A stretch of DNA of 64,000 bases, from NCBI GenBank assembly GCA_030267565.1, contig BRXU01000010.1:2290501-2354500 (forward strand), read 5' to 3'. Numbering within the stretch: position 1 is the stretch's first letter; each line of letters opens with the position of its first letter. A program made the translations under genes and the position numbers. The notes under the pieces are model-generated. The model was not told the DNA's origin. It did not search any database and was given only the letters and a program-made list of their open reading frames with translations. Below, piece after piece: positions 33,363-44,599 of the stretch. The DNA comes from Pleodorina starrii. Its lineage: Eukaryota > Chlorophyta > Chlorophyceae > Chlamydomonadales > Volvocaceae.

Positions 33363-35720
33363 CCTCATCATACTCGACATTGAGAAGGCCTACTGCGCCT
33401 GCTCACGTCCGATGGCTCCTGCCGGGTGGTGGTCAATGGGCACCAGTCAGCACCTTTCCCGGTCCGCAACGGCCTTCAGCAGGGAAGCACCCTGTCGCCC
33501 GTCCTGTGGGTCATGCAGCTGGAACCTCTCACCTCGTACCTGCACCACCTGCGCAGCACCAACACTCTCAGCACCCCCACCCTCCCCAACAACGTGCCAG
33601 CCCCCCCTGTCACCCACCACGCGGACGATACGGTGCTCACGGTCAGCAATGTCGACAGGGATGGGGAGGTCGCTACCGCAGCAGTCCAGCTGTTCTGCAG
33701 GGCCAGCAACGCACGGGTCAATGCCAGCAAGGGGAAGGGGATGGTGCTGGGAACCCACGAGCCGGTGGTGGGGCCCAACGCCGCAACTGGTGCGAGTTTC
33801 CCGACTCCTGGTGATGAACCCCCACGCCACCTGGGAATCCCTCTCACTCTGGACCCGGTGGAGGCCGCGCGGCTCTGCTACACCAGCAGAATTCAGCGGG
33901 TTCAGCGTCTCGGCCATGTGTGGCGGCGACACGGCCTCAGCCTCGTGGGCAGGGTGCATGTGGCCAAACAGGTGCTGGGAAACACCCTGGCATACCACCT
34001 CTCCATCATCCGCCCCACCCCACCCCAGCTGGCGGCACTCCGCAAGCATATCGACGGCTTTGTGGCCTGGTCGCTCCTGGAGGAAGACGCGTCCCTGGTG
34101 TGCCACGGACGGGCCCTGCTGAAGCCTGGCCCGGAGATCGCCTGCCAGGATCATGACTGTGGCGGTGTCGGCCATCTCGACCTCGACGCCTTCATGGTCG
34201 CCCTGCATGTGAAGCCCCTCGCCCAGCTCGCTCAGCCCGGCCAGCAGCCATGGAAGCAGATCATGCGGGGTGTGCTCGACGAGTACAGGCCGGATGGAAC
34301 CACTGGGTGGGGCTGGGTGTATGGCACGGCGGACCCGCCCCCCAGCCTGCCTACGTTCATTGCCAGCCTGGTGCAGTCCTACCGCTCCTCGCTCCCGACC
34401 CGGTTGGCCTACCCAGAGACCACGGACGCGCGTGCCATCCTGCATGAGCCCCTGTTCTTCAATGCAGCCCTGCGTGACCCAGCCACCGATCAGCCCTTCA
34501 CACCGCCGGCTGGGACCGCCCACCTGGGACCCCGCACCCTGGCCGAGCTCCGTGCAGCGTCGCCCATGACCCAGCACGAACCCCTCATGCAGGCGGTCCT
34601 TGGGGCCATCCCAGCCGACTGGCGGAGACTGCTGCCAGCCGACCCCCTGGACCCCGAACTGCCGCCGGCGCCCGACTGGCTCCTGTCGCCTGATGGCAGC
34701 CGGGTAAGCAGCCCTACGGGAGTCTTGTGGGCCGTCCTGCCCAACGGCCGCTTGGTGCCCCCAGACAGCGAGCAGGCCGGAGCAGCAGGGGACGCCGACT
34801 GGCCTGCAGCCTGCGTGCTGCCGGGCCGCAAGCCGCGCCGACACTGGACCTTGGAGGACCATCAGCGATACAGCGAGGCGCCCCCGGCCCAACACGCCTC
34901 CTCATGGCCAGTGGAATACCAGCTGCTAGGGCTTTGGGACTCGGTCCAGTGCTACCCCCTCAGCCACGGCCACGGCACGCTGCCCCTCATCCACTACACA
35001 GTGAGTGAGGTGCGCCACCGCCTCACCGCCCGTGGTCACAGCTGGGGCCGGGACCAGGACACGGGGCCCCTCAGGCCCGCGGTGTGGCCCGAGCAGCCGC
35101 ACAGCCAGCTACAGCAACAGGAGGCCCGCTGGCACCAACACTGGCTGGCTCAGCAAGCGCCCAGCCGCAGCTGGTGGTTTGCCATGAACCCCACGCCCAG
35201 CCCCGGCTGGATGCGGCCCCGCTCCTCCCCCCCATCACTGCCCTCGGCCGCTGCAAGCCCGGTCAGCCAGCCTGGCAGCCGCCATGCGGCACCGCACCAG
35301 CAGGACCCCGGTGCTGCCGCCGGACCGTCGGCACCCGCCGGGCCGGCCCCGGAGGCAGACCCGGCAGCTGATGGCCCGGCTGGCATGTCTCCCCTCGACC
35401 GCCAGCGGGCCTGGCAGCGGCTGTGGGACTGCCCCGCAAGCAACCGGGACAAGGCGCTAGCCTGGCGGCTGCACCATGGACGGCTCCCCTGCGGGGTGTA
35501 CCTGGCCTCCAAAGGTCAGCCGCAGCGTGCCCACTGCCCTGCTCCTAGCTGCTCGGTGGACGGCAACCTGCATGTCGCCAGCCTGACCCACGTCTTCTTG
35601 GAGTGCGGGGCTTACACTGCAGCTCGGGTTTGGCTGGCAGAGCTGTGGGCGGCAGTCTCTGGGGCTGCGGACTTGCCCTTCAGCCAGCCGGCTGTGCTAC
35701 TGGGGGACTGGCCGGGAGGG

Positions 35721-35733
35721 TTTTTTTTTTTTT
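35721..35733 (-). repeat. poly(A)-only insertion (13 T on plus strand)
   Basis: CCGGGAGGG-T13-GGGTGGCCGG replaces CCGGGAGGGTGGCCGG of other copies; GGG is duplicated on both sides. Confidence 0.75.
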
Positions 35734-35838
35734 GGGTGGCCGGCCTACCCCACCAGCCCTGGGCTGCAGCTGCTGTGGGCAGCCCTTCGAGCCACTTGGC
35801 TGTGGGCGGTCTGGGGCCACTACCCCTCATCACTACAG

Positions 35839-36253
35839 GTAAGTTCTACACCGAAAGTTAAGGCACTGCTTTCAGCCCGGGTGACCCGGGTTCAAGTCCC
35901 GCCACGGACATTTGGAACTTACCTGCACCCCACAGAAGCAGGCAACGGATCATTGGCTGGCAACAGGGAAACCTTGCAATTCCCCCCGGGATCCCGGGAT
36001 CGAAACCAGTCAGTGACCATTTCCCGGGGTGTGATGAGAAAGGAGGGTGTCCACCTCTGTCCCTGTCCCGTCCGGAGGTTTACAAGACTCATCATACAGT
36101 CATCAGCCCCTTCCATCTGGCCCTTGGAGTCGCCCAGAAGCCTGGCACGCTAGCTACTCAGCAGAAGTGGCAGCATCAGTGGAGCCGCCAGACAACATAT
36201 GTGTGTCCCATGTCCCGAGTCCGGGTTCCTCCGGAATTCAAAAAAAAAAAAAA
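35839..36253 (+). mobile_element. family-S SINE, full length, at a target deletion
   Basis: Complete head with B-box (GGTTCAAGTCC) to GGAATTC plus 14 A. The left flank is L ORF2 near GGCCACTACC plus CCTCATCACTACAG, which is not the contiguous L sequence. The right flank resumes about 120 bp further on (ACTCTGGTGGGGC). Confidence 0.9.
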
Positions 36254-36330
36254 CTCTGGTGGGGCTGCCCCGGGGCCACATCACAGCACAGCTGAAGCCC
36301 GGCCGGCTGGATGCCTTCGAAGCCTCCTGG

Positions 36331-38435
36331 TCCGGACCCTCCAAAAGCGTTCTGGGGCTCTCAAACGGCCTTCCGGGCCCTCTGATTGCCTTCCAGGAAG
36401 TCCAAAGGCTTCCAGCCCACAGCAAGCCATCCGGGCCCCCCGAGGCCTTCCGGGCCTTCTGAGGGCCTTCCGGACCCTCCAAAGGCATTCTGGGGCTCTC
36501 AAACGGCCTTCCGGGCCCTCTGATCGCCTTCCAGGAAGTCCAAAGGCTTCCAGCCCACAGCAAGCCATCCGGGCCCCCCGAGGGCCTTCCGGGCCGTCTG
36601 AGGGCCTTCCGGACCCTCCAAAGGCATTCTGGGGCTCTCAAACGGCCTTCCGGGCCCTCTGATCGCCTTCCAGGAAGTCCAAAGGCTTCCAGCTCACAGC
36701 AAGCCATCCGGGCCCCCCGAGGGCCTTCCGGGCCTTCTGAGGGCCTTCCGGATCCTCCAAAAGCATTCTGGGGCTCTCAAACGGCCTTCCGGGCCCTCTG
36801 ATCGCCTCCCAGGAATTCCAAAGGCTTCCAGCCCACAGCAAGCCATCCGGGCCCCCCCGGGCCTTCTGAGGGCCTTCCGGACCCTCCAAAAGCGTTCTGG
36901 GGCTCTCAAACGGCCTTCCAGGCCCTCTGATTGCCTTCCAGGAAGTCCAAAGGCTTCCAGCCCACAGCAAGCCATCCGGGCCCCCCGAGGCCTTCCGGGC
37001 CTTCTGAGGGCCTTCCGGACCCTCCAAAGGCATTCTGGGGCTCTCAAACGGCCTTCCGGGCCCTCTGATCGCCTTCCAGGAAGTCCAAAGGCTTCCAGCC
37101 CACAGCAAGCCATCCGGGCCCCCCGAGGGCCTTCCGGGCCGTCTGAGGGCCTTCCGGACCCTCCAAAGGCATTCTGGGGCTCTCAAACGGCCTTCCGGGC
37201 CCTCTGATCGCCTTCCAGGAAGTCCAAAGGCTTCCAGCCCACAGCAAGCCATCCGGGCCCCCCGAGGGCCTTCCGGGTCTTCTGAGGGCCTTCCGGATCC
37301 TCCAAAAGCATTCTGGGGCTCTCAAACGGCCTTGCGGGCCCTCTGATCGCCTCCCAGGAATACCAAAGGATTCCAGCCCACAGCAAGCCATCCGGGCCCC
37401 CCCGGGCCTTCTGAGGGCCTTCCGGACCCTCCAAAAGCGTTCTGGGGCTCTCAAACGGCCTTCCTTGCCCACTGATCGCCTTCCAGGAAGTCCAAAGGCT
37501 TCCAGCCCACAGCATGCAATCCGGGCCCCCCGAGGGCCTTCCGGGCCTTCTGAGGGCCTTCCGGACCCTCCAAAAGCGTTCTGGGGCTCTCAAACGGCCT
37601 TCCGGGCCCTCTGATCGCCTTCCAGGAAGTCCGAAGGCTTCCAGCCCACAGCAAGCCATCCGGGCCCCCCGAGGGCCTTCCGGGCCGTCTGAGGGCCTCC
37701 CGGATCCTACAAAAGCGTTCTGGGGCTCTCAAACGGCCTTCCTTGCCCTCTGATTGCCTTCCAGGAAGTCCAAAGGCTTCCAGCCCACAGCAAGCCATCC
37801 GGGCCCCCCGAGGGCCTTCCGGGTCTTCTGAGGGCCTTCCGGATCCTCCAAAAGCATTCTGGGGCTCTCAAACGGCCTTGCGGGCCCTCTGATCGCCTCC
37901 CAGGAATACCAAAGGATTCCAGCCCACAGCAAGCCATCCGGGCCCCCCCGGGCCTTCTGAGGGCCTTCCGGACCCTCCAAAAGCGTTCTGGGGCTCTCAA
38001 ACGGCCTTCCTTGCCCACTGATTGCCTTCCAGGAAGTCCAAAGGCTTCCAGCCCACAGCAAGCCATCCGGGCCCCCCGAGGGCCTTCCGGGCCTTCTGAG
38101 GGCCTTCCGGACCCTCCAAAGGCATTCTGGGGCTCTCAAACGGCCTTCCGGGCCCTCTGATCGCCTTCCAGGAAGTCCAAAGGCTTCCAGCCCACAGCAA
38201 GCAATCCGGGCCCCCCGAGGGCCTTCCGGGCCTTCTGAGGGCCTTCCGGACCCTCCAAAAGCGTTCTGGGGCTCTCAAACGGCCTTCCGGGCCCTCTGAT
38301 CGCCTTCCAGGAAGTCCGAAGGCTTCCAGCCCACAGCAAGCCATCCGGGCCCCCCGAGGGCCTTCCGGGCCGTCTGAGGGCCTCCCGGATCCTACAAAAG
38401 CGTTCTGGGGCTCTCAAATGGCCTTCCTTGCCCTC
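36331..38435 (+). repeat. 139-bp satellite array with 546-bp higher-order repeat
   Basis: About 15 monomers. Diagnostic variants recur with a period of 545-546 bp: GGATCCTCCAAAAGC at 36750, 37295 and 37841, and GGGCCGTCTG at 36591, 37136, 37682 and then 38367 (546 plus one monomer). Three 139-bp monomers plus one of about 129 bp give 546. It starts abruptly inside L ORF2 and ends at a T run of an L copy. Confidence 0.9.
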
Positions 38436-40039
38436 TTTTTTTTTTTTTTTTCTGCGAGGGACGTTACAAGGACTGGGAAAGCGAAGCCCAACGGGCAAGC
38501 CGAGCAAGACCGGCAAGCCGCAACAGCCTGGCAAGAAGCCCAAAAAACCACCGCAAGGAGCCAAGGAGAGAGAAAAAGCCAAGCAACACCTAAACTCGCA
38601 GACAGGACAGGGACAGGGACGGGGGCAGCAAGGGGCCAGGAGCCACTGCTGCACGGGCGGCACACACGGCCACCCCTACCTCCAAGACACCGAGGAGGGA
38701 ACTGAAACCAACACCAGGGCCCAACACCAGGGCCAAACCCCAGGGCCCAACACCAGGGCCAACACCACGGCCCAACACCAGGGCCAACCCCACAGCCCAA
38801 CACCAGGGCCCAACACCAGGGCCCAAAACCAGAGCCAACACCACGGCCCAACACCAGGGCCAAAACCACGGCCCAACACCCGGGCCAGCACCACGGACCA
38901 ACAACAGGGCCCGTCACCGGAGACAAGCCCCAGGGATGGGCAAAGGCCCCAACAGCGACCACAGCGACAACACAACCACAACCTGCACAACCTCAACAGC
39001 CAAGGGGCGAACCCTACACCCTGGGCGACAGCAACAGGAACAACAAACAAAACCGGGCAACCGCCGCAGCGAACCAGGGCAAAACGAGCCCCCCCCCACC
39101 GGGGAGCACCAGAGAAAACAGAAAACCCACAGCACGCCCGAAGAGAACCCCGCACCACCGAAACCGCCTCCCAGAGCCACAAAAGCCGCAGGGACGGTGC
39201 CACACAAGCGCACCGGAGACAAACAACAACCGACCCCACCCTGGGGGCGTCCCCGCAAGACAGCAGGCCCGAAGACACACCTCCCTCCCAAGACACCCCG
39301 CACCGCAGGAACCTCACTCCCACGTCCCCCCGGCTCCCAAGAACCCCCACGGGCGCAGCAGGGGCAACACTGCCTGGCTGGAAGCCAGGGCACAAGCGCG
39401 CCGGCGACAAGACACCCGCAGACCCCACCCTGGGGGCGACCCCCGAACCGCACCTGCCTCCCACGGCGGCCTGCACCACACCAACCCTGCACCGAAGCCC
39501 CCCCGCCCCTCCCCAGTCCCCCCCCGAAACCCTCCCCAGACCCCCCGGCGCCACACGCACCCCACTCCCAAGAACCCCCCCCTCCAGGCCGCAGGGGCAG
39601 CACCGCCGGGTCAGAGACCAAGGCACGAGAGCGCCAGCGACAAAACACCCACAGACCCCACACAGGGGGCGACCCCTCAAGACAGCAGCCTCCGAACCGC
39701 ACCTGCCTCCCGCGGCAGCCTGCACCACACCAACCCTGCTCCTAAGCTCCCCCGACCCCCAAGACCCCCTCCGGCCCCACCCACAGCAAGCCCCGCACCG
39801 CACCCCCCTCCCTAGGCAACCCGCACCGCACTCCCCCCACCCTCGAGGCCCCTCGCACCCTAAGGACCTCAGACACCGAGATCCCCCACTCCCAACACCC
39901 CGCTCACGACGGCCCCGGCTGCCCTGTCAGCTGAGCTGCTGCCTGGCTGGGCTGGGCGCTGATGGCTGACCCGGATGGGGAGACCTGCTGTGCTGCCTGG
40001 GCGCCCCCGGCGGGTGCCTGTGGTGCTGGGACCGGGGCC

Positions 40040-40109
40040 ACCCGGGACAGATGAACCTGCAGACGCGGGCTGCTGCCAGCCCGCGTCTGCAGGTTCATCT
40101 GTCCCGGGT
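40040..40109. repeat. 33-bp perfect inverted repeat at a SINE insertion
   Basis: The arms are 40040-40072 and 40077-40109 with a 4-bp spacer (CTGC). The left arm is normal L ORF2 sequence; the right arm is its reverse copy placed between target and SINE. Repeated at 44375-44444. Confidence 0.9.
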
Positions 40110-40264
40110 ACAGTCCATCACCATCCAGCTGGCCCGTGGAGAAGCCCAGAAGCCCGGCACGCTAGCTACTCAGCAGAAGTGGCAGCATCAGTGGAGCCGC
40201 CAGACAACATGTGTGTCCCATGTCCCGAGTCCGGGTTCCTCCGGAATTCAAAAAAAAAAAAAAA
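40110..40264 (+). mobile_element. family-S SINE, 5'-truncated, unit 1
   Basis: Starts at ACAGTCCATCACC and ends GGAATTC plus 15 A. L ORF2 resumes at GCCACCCGC. Preceded by the inverted target copy. Confidence 0.92.
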
Positions 40265-42433
40265 GCCACCCGCTGCACGGAGCAGAGGACGCCTTCATGT
40301 GCCCAGGAGGCTTCGAAGGCATCCAGCCGGCCGGGCTTCAGCTGTGCTGTGATGTGGCCCCGGGGCAGCCCCGCCAGAGTGTCCTCGGAGAGCGCCGCCA
40401 TGCTGAAATGTGCCCTCATGAGACGCTGCAGCTCCCCAATGACGCAGCCCACCACCGTGGCCGACGGATGGTCATCAGGCTCCGCCCTGTGGTAGTGGCC
40501 CCAGACCGCCCACAGCCAAGTGGCTCGAAGGGCTGCCCACAGCAGCTGCAGCCCAGGGCTGGTGGGGTAGGCCGGCCACCCTCCCGGCCAGTCTCCCAGC
40601 AGCACAGCCGGCTGTCTGAAAGGCAAGTCCGCGGCCCCGGAGACTGTTGCCCACAGCTCTGCCAGCCAAACCCGAGCTGCGGTGTAAGCCCCGCACTCCA
40701 AGAAGACGTGGGTCAGGCTGGCGACATGCAGGTTGCCGTCCACCGAGCAGCTAGGAGCAGAGCAGTGGGCACGCTGCGGCTGACCTTTGGAGGCCAGGTA
40801 CACCCCGCACGGGAGCCGTCCATGGTGCAGCCGCCAGGCGAGCGCCTTGGCCCGGTTGCTTGCGGGGCAGTCCCACAGCCGCTGCCAGGCCCGCCGGCGG
40901 TCGAGGGGAGACATGCCAGCCGGGCCATCAGCTGCCGGGTCTGCCTCCGGGGCCGGCCCGGCGGGCGCCGACGGTCCGGCGGCAGCACCGGGGTCCTGCT
41001 GGTGCGGTGCCGCATGGCGGCTGCTAGGCTGGCTGACCGGGCTTGCAGCGGCCGAGGGCAGTGATGGGGGGGAGGAGCGGGGCCGCATCCAGCCGGGGCT
41101 GGGCGTGGGGTTCATGGCAAACCACCGGCTGTGGCTGGGCGCTTGCTGAGCCAGCCAGTGTTGGTGCCAGCGGGCCTCCTGTTGCTGTAGCTGGCTGTGC
41201 GGCTGCTCGGGCCACGCCGCGGGCATGAGGGGCTCCGTGTCCTGGTCCCGGCCCCAGCTGTGACCGCGGGCGGTGAGGCGGTGGCGCACCTCACTCACTG
41301 TGTAGTGGATGAGGGGCAGCGTGCCGTGGCCGTGGCTGAGGGGGTAGCACTGGACCGAGTCCCAAAGCCCCAGCAGCTGGTATTCCACTGGCCATGAGGA
41401 GGCGCGTTGGGCCGGGGGCGCCTCGCTGTATCGCTGATGGTCCTCCAAGGTCCAGTGTCGGCGCGGCTTGCGGCCCGGCAGCACGCAGGCTGCAGGCCAG
41501 TCGGCGTCCCCTGCTGCTCCGGCCTGCTCGCTGTCTGGGGGCACCAAGCGGCCGTTGGGCAGGACGGCCCACAAGACTCCCGTAGGGCTGCTTACCCGGC
41601 TGCCATCGGGCGACAGGAGCCAGTCGGGCGCCGGCGGCAGTTCGGGGTCCAGGGGGTCGGCTGGCAGCAGTCTCCGCCAGTCGGTTGGGATGGCCCCAAG
41701 GACCGCCTGCATGAGGGGTTCGTGCTGGGTCATGGGCGACGCTGCACGGAGCTCGGCCAGGGTGCGGGGTCCCAGGTGGGCGGTCCCAGCCGGCGGGGTG
41801 AAGGGCTGGTCGGCGGCGGGGTCACGCAGGGCTGCATTGAAGAACAGGGGCTCATGCAGGATGGCACGCGCGTCCGTGGTCTCTGGGTAGGCCAGCCGGG
41901 TCGGGAGCGAGGAGCGGTAGGACTGCACCAGGCTGGCAATGAACGTAGGCAGGCTGGGGGGCGGTTCCGCCGTGCCATACACCCAGCCCCACCCAGTGGT
42001 CCCATCCGGCCTGTACTCGTCGAGCAGACCCCGCATGATCTGCTTCCATGGCTGCTGGCCGGGCTGAGCGAGCTGGGCGAGGGGCTTCGCATGCAGGGCG
42101 ACCATGAAGGCATCGAGGTCGAGACGGCCGACACCGCCACAGTCGTGATCCTGGCAGGCGATCTCCGGGCCAGGCTTCAGCAGGGCCCGTCCGTGGCACA
42201 CCAGGGAGGCGTCTTCCTCCAGGAGCGACCAGGCCACAAAGCCGTCGATATGCTTGCGGAGTGCCGCCAGCTGGGGTGGGGTGGGGCGGATGATGGAGAG
42301 GTGGTATGCCAGGGTGTTTCCCAGCACCTGTTTGGCCACATGCACCCTGCCCACGAGGCTGAGGCCGTGTCGCCGCCACACATGGCCGAGACGCTGAACC
42401 CGCTGAATTCTGCTGGTGTAGCAGAGCCGCGCC

Positions 42434-42772
42434 GACCTGCGCATCGGGCGTGCCACACCCGCCGCGGCCACGCAAGCTGGGCCGCGGCCCCCCGTGGAGG
42501 TCGATGCTTACATCCGCGCCGGCTTGTCGCGCGTGCGCGAGGTGCAGCAGCAGGCGCATGCGCCGAATACGAGGCGTAAGCAGGAGGCGGCGCTCCGGGA
42601 TCTTGTCGAATGGCTGGTGCAGTACGGGGAGGGGCATACCGCCCTGACCTGTACCGTCGAGCAAGTGCTGGTGTACATCACCCTACACTGGGTGCCGCGG
42701 CACGGACGTTACGGGCAGCCGGCGCGCGCGAAGAGCACCTTGGGGCAGCTGTCCCACCTGTCGACCCAGCTC
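42434..42772 (+). pseudogene. possible tyrosine-recombinase N-terminal fragment, unit 1
   Basis: This 339-bp segment is not family L or S. One frame is open throughout (about 112 codons), beginning in the flank as DLRIGRATPAAA and ending STQL before the T run of the next L copy. APNTRRKQEAALRDLVEWL followed by a helical stretch with VLVYITLHW resembles the SAM-like core-binding domain of phage-integrase/DIRS-type recombinases. The catalytic domain is absent, so the assignment is tentative. It may be the remnant of an element into which the LINE inserted. It could instead be an unrelated helical protein fragment. Confidence 0.4.
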
Positions 42773-44374
42773 TTTTTTTTTTTTTTCTGCGAGGGACGTT
42801 ACAAGGACTGGGAAAGCGAAGCCCAACGGGCAAGCCGAGCAAGACCGGCAAGCCGCAACAGCCTGGCAAGAAGCCCAAAAAACCACCGCAAGGAGCCAAG
42901 GAGAGAGAAAAAGCCAAGCAACACCTAAACTCGCAGACAGGACAGGGACAGGGACGGGGGCAGCAAGGGGCCAGGAGCCACTGCTGCACGGGCGGCACAC
43001 ACGGCCACCCCTACCTCCAAGACACCGAGGAGGGAACTGAAACCAACACCAGGGCCCAACACCAGGGCCAAACCCCAGGGCCCAACACCAGGGCCAACAC
43101 CACGGCCCAACACCAGGGCCAACCCCACAGCCCAACACCAGGGCCCAACACCAGGGCCCAAAACCAGAGCCAACACCACGGCCCAACACCAGGGCCAAAA
43201 CCACGGCCCAACACCCGGGCCAGCACCACGGACCAACAACAGGGCCCGTCACCGGAGACAAGCCCCAGGGATGGGCAAAGGCCCCAACAGCGACCACAGC
43301 GACAACACAACCACAACCTGCACAACCTCAACAGCCAAGGGGCGAACCCTACACCCTGGGCGACAGCAACAGGAACAACAAACAAAACCGGGCAACCGCC
43401 GCAGCGAACCAGGGCAAAACGAGCCCCCCCCCACCGGGGAGCACCAGAGAAAACAGAAAACCCACAGCACGCCCGAAGAGAACCCCGCACCACCGAAACC
43501 GCCTCCCAGAGCCACAAAAGCCGCAGGGACGGTGCCACACAAGCGCACCGGAGACAAACAACAACCGACCCCACCCTGGGGGCGTCCCCGCAAGACAGCA
43601 GGCCCGAAGACACACCTCCCTCCCAAGACACCCCGCACCGCAGGAACCTCACTCCCACGTCCCCCCGGCTCCCAAGAACCCCCACGGGCGCAGCAGGGGC
43701 AACACTGCCTGGCTGGAAGCCAGGGCACAAGCGCGCCGGCGACAAGACACCCGCAGACCCCACCCTGGGGGCGACCCCCGAACCGCACCTGCCTCCCACG
43801 GCGGCCTGCACCACACCAACCCTGCACCGAAGCCCCCCCGCCCCTCCCCAGTCCCCCCCCGAAACCCTCCCCAGACCCCCCGGCGCCACACGCACCCCAC
43901 TCCCAAGAACCCCCCCCTCCAGGCCGCAGGGGCAGCACCGCCGGGTCAGAGACCAAGGCACGAGAGCGCCAGCGACAAAACACCCACAGACCCCACACAG
44001 GGGGCGACCCCTCAAGACAGCAGCCTCCGAACCGCACCTGCCTCCCGCGGCAGCCTGCACCACACCAACCCTGCTCCTAAGCTCCCCCGACCCCCAAGAC
44101 CCCCTCCGGCCCCACCCACAGCAAGCCCCGCACCGCACCCCCCTCCCTAGGCAACCCGCACCGCACTCCCCCCACCCTCGAGGCCCCTCGCACCCTAAGG
44201 ACCTCAGACACCGAGATCCCCCACTCCCAACACCCCGCTCACGACGGCCCCGGCTGCCCTGTCAGCTGAGCTGCTGCCTGGCTGGGCTGGGCGCTGATGG
44301 CTGACCCGGATGGGGAGACCTGCTGTGCTGCCTGGGCGCCCCCGGCGGGTGCCTGTGGTGCTGGGACCGGGGCC

Positions 44375-44444
44375 ACCCGGGACAGATGAACCTGCAGACG
44401 CGGGCTGCTGCCAGCCCGCGTCTGCAGGTTCATCTGTCCCGGGT
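44375..44444. repeat. 33-bp inverted repeat, unit 2 copy
   Basis: Same arms and spacer as in unit 1, at +4,335 bp. Confidence 0.9.
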
Positions 44445-44599
44445 ACAGTCCATCACCATCCAGCTGGCCCGTGGAGAAGCCCAGAAGCCCGGCACGCTAG
44501 CTACTCAGCAGAAGTGGCAGCATCAGTGGAGCCGCCAGACAACATGTGTGTCCCATGTCCCGAGTCCGGGTTCCTCCGGAATTCAAAAAAAAAAAAAAA
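44445..44599 (+). mobile_element. family-S SINE, 5'-truncated, unit 2
   Basis: Unit 2 copy of the SINE at 40110-40264, duplicated with the array rather than inserted separately. Confidence 0.92.

Larger units (their letters stand above)
30713..35830 (+). pseudogene. LINE ORF2 of copy I (RT to C-terminal finger)
   Basis: With LINE J removed the frame reads through the linker to 32587, where a 4-bp loss (TCGTCTGAATGG against TCGTCCTGTCTGAATGG) shifts it. RT resumes in another frame (YRPITLL, FVSGRDIRDN), is split by SINE sequence in ALIILDIEKAY, and lacks about 85 bp after EKAY. From 33426 an open frame of about 765 codons covers HHADDTVLTV (about 33618), the connection region and the Cys/His finger (about 35540-35610). 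The T13 insertion at 35721 lies near its end. Confidence 0.85.
30713..36330 (+). mobile_element. family-L LINE copy I (ORF2, plus strand)
   Basis: An ORF2 copy from the linker before RT almost to the ORF2 end, carrying LINE J (30798-31980), two SINE pieces (33032-33362), a T-only insertion (35721-35733) and a SINE (35839-36253). About 120 bp are missing around the last SINE. At 36330 it switches to satellite. Confidence 0.9.
38436..42433 (-). mobile_element. family-L LINE, array unit 1
   Basis: T16 (38436-38451), 3' UTR to about 39903, and ORF2 C-terminal two thirds, truncated at 42433 inside the RT/connection region. It carries a SINE with an inverted target segment at 40077-40264. The 3' tail joins satellite on the left. 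Confidence 0.93.
39904..42433 (-). pseudogene. LINE ORF2 C-terminal part, unit 1
   Basis: The open frame from 42433 covers LCYTSRIQRVQRLGHVW, ACQDHDCGGVG, the Pro-rich linker and the Cys/His finger (HCSAPSC … HVFLEC, about 40760-40690) and is closed by SINE sequence at 40264. The remaining codons end at TCA 39904-39906. No RT active site remains. Confidence 0.87.

Noticed and set aside
35837..35846. Splice donor (AG|GTAAGT) at the SINE start
   Set aside because: GGTAAGTTC belongs to the SINE head in every full copy; no matching exon or acceptor context is present.
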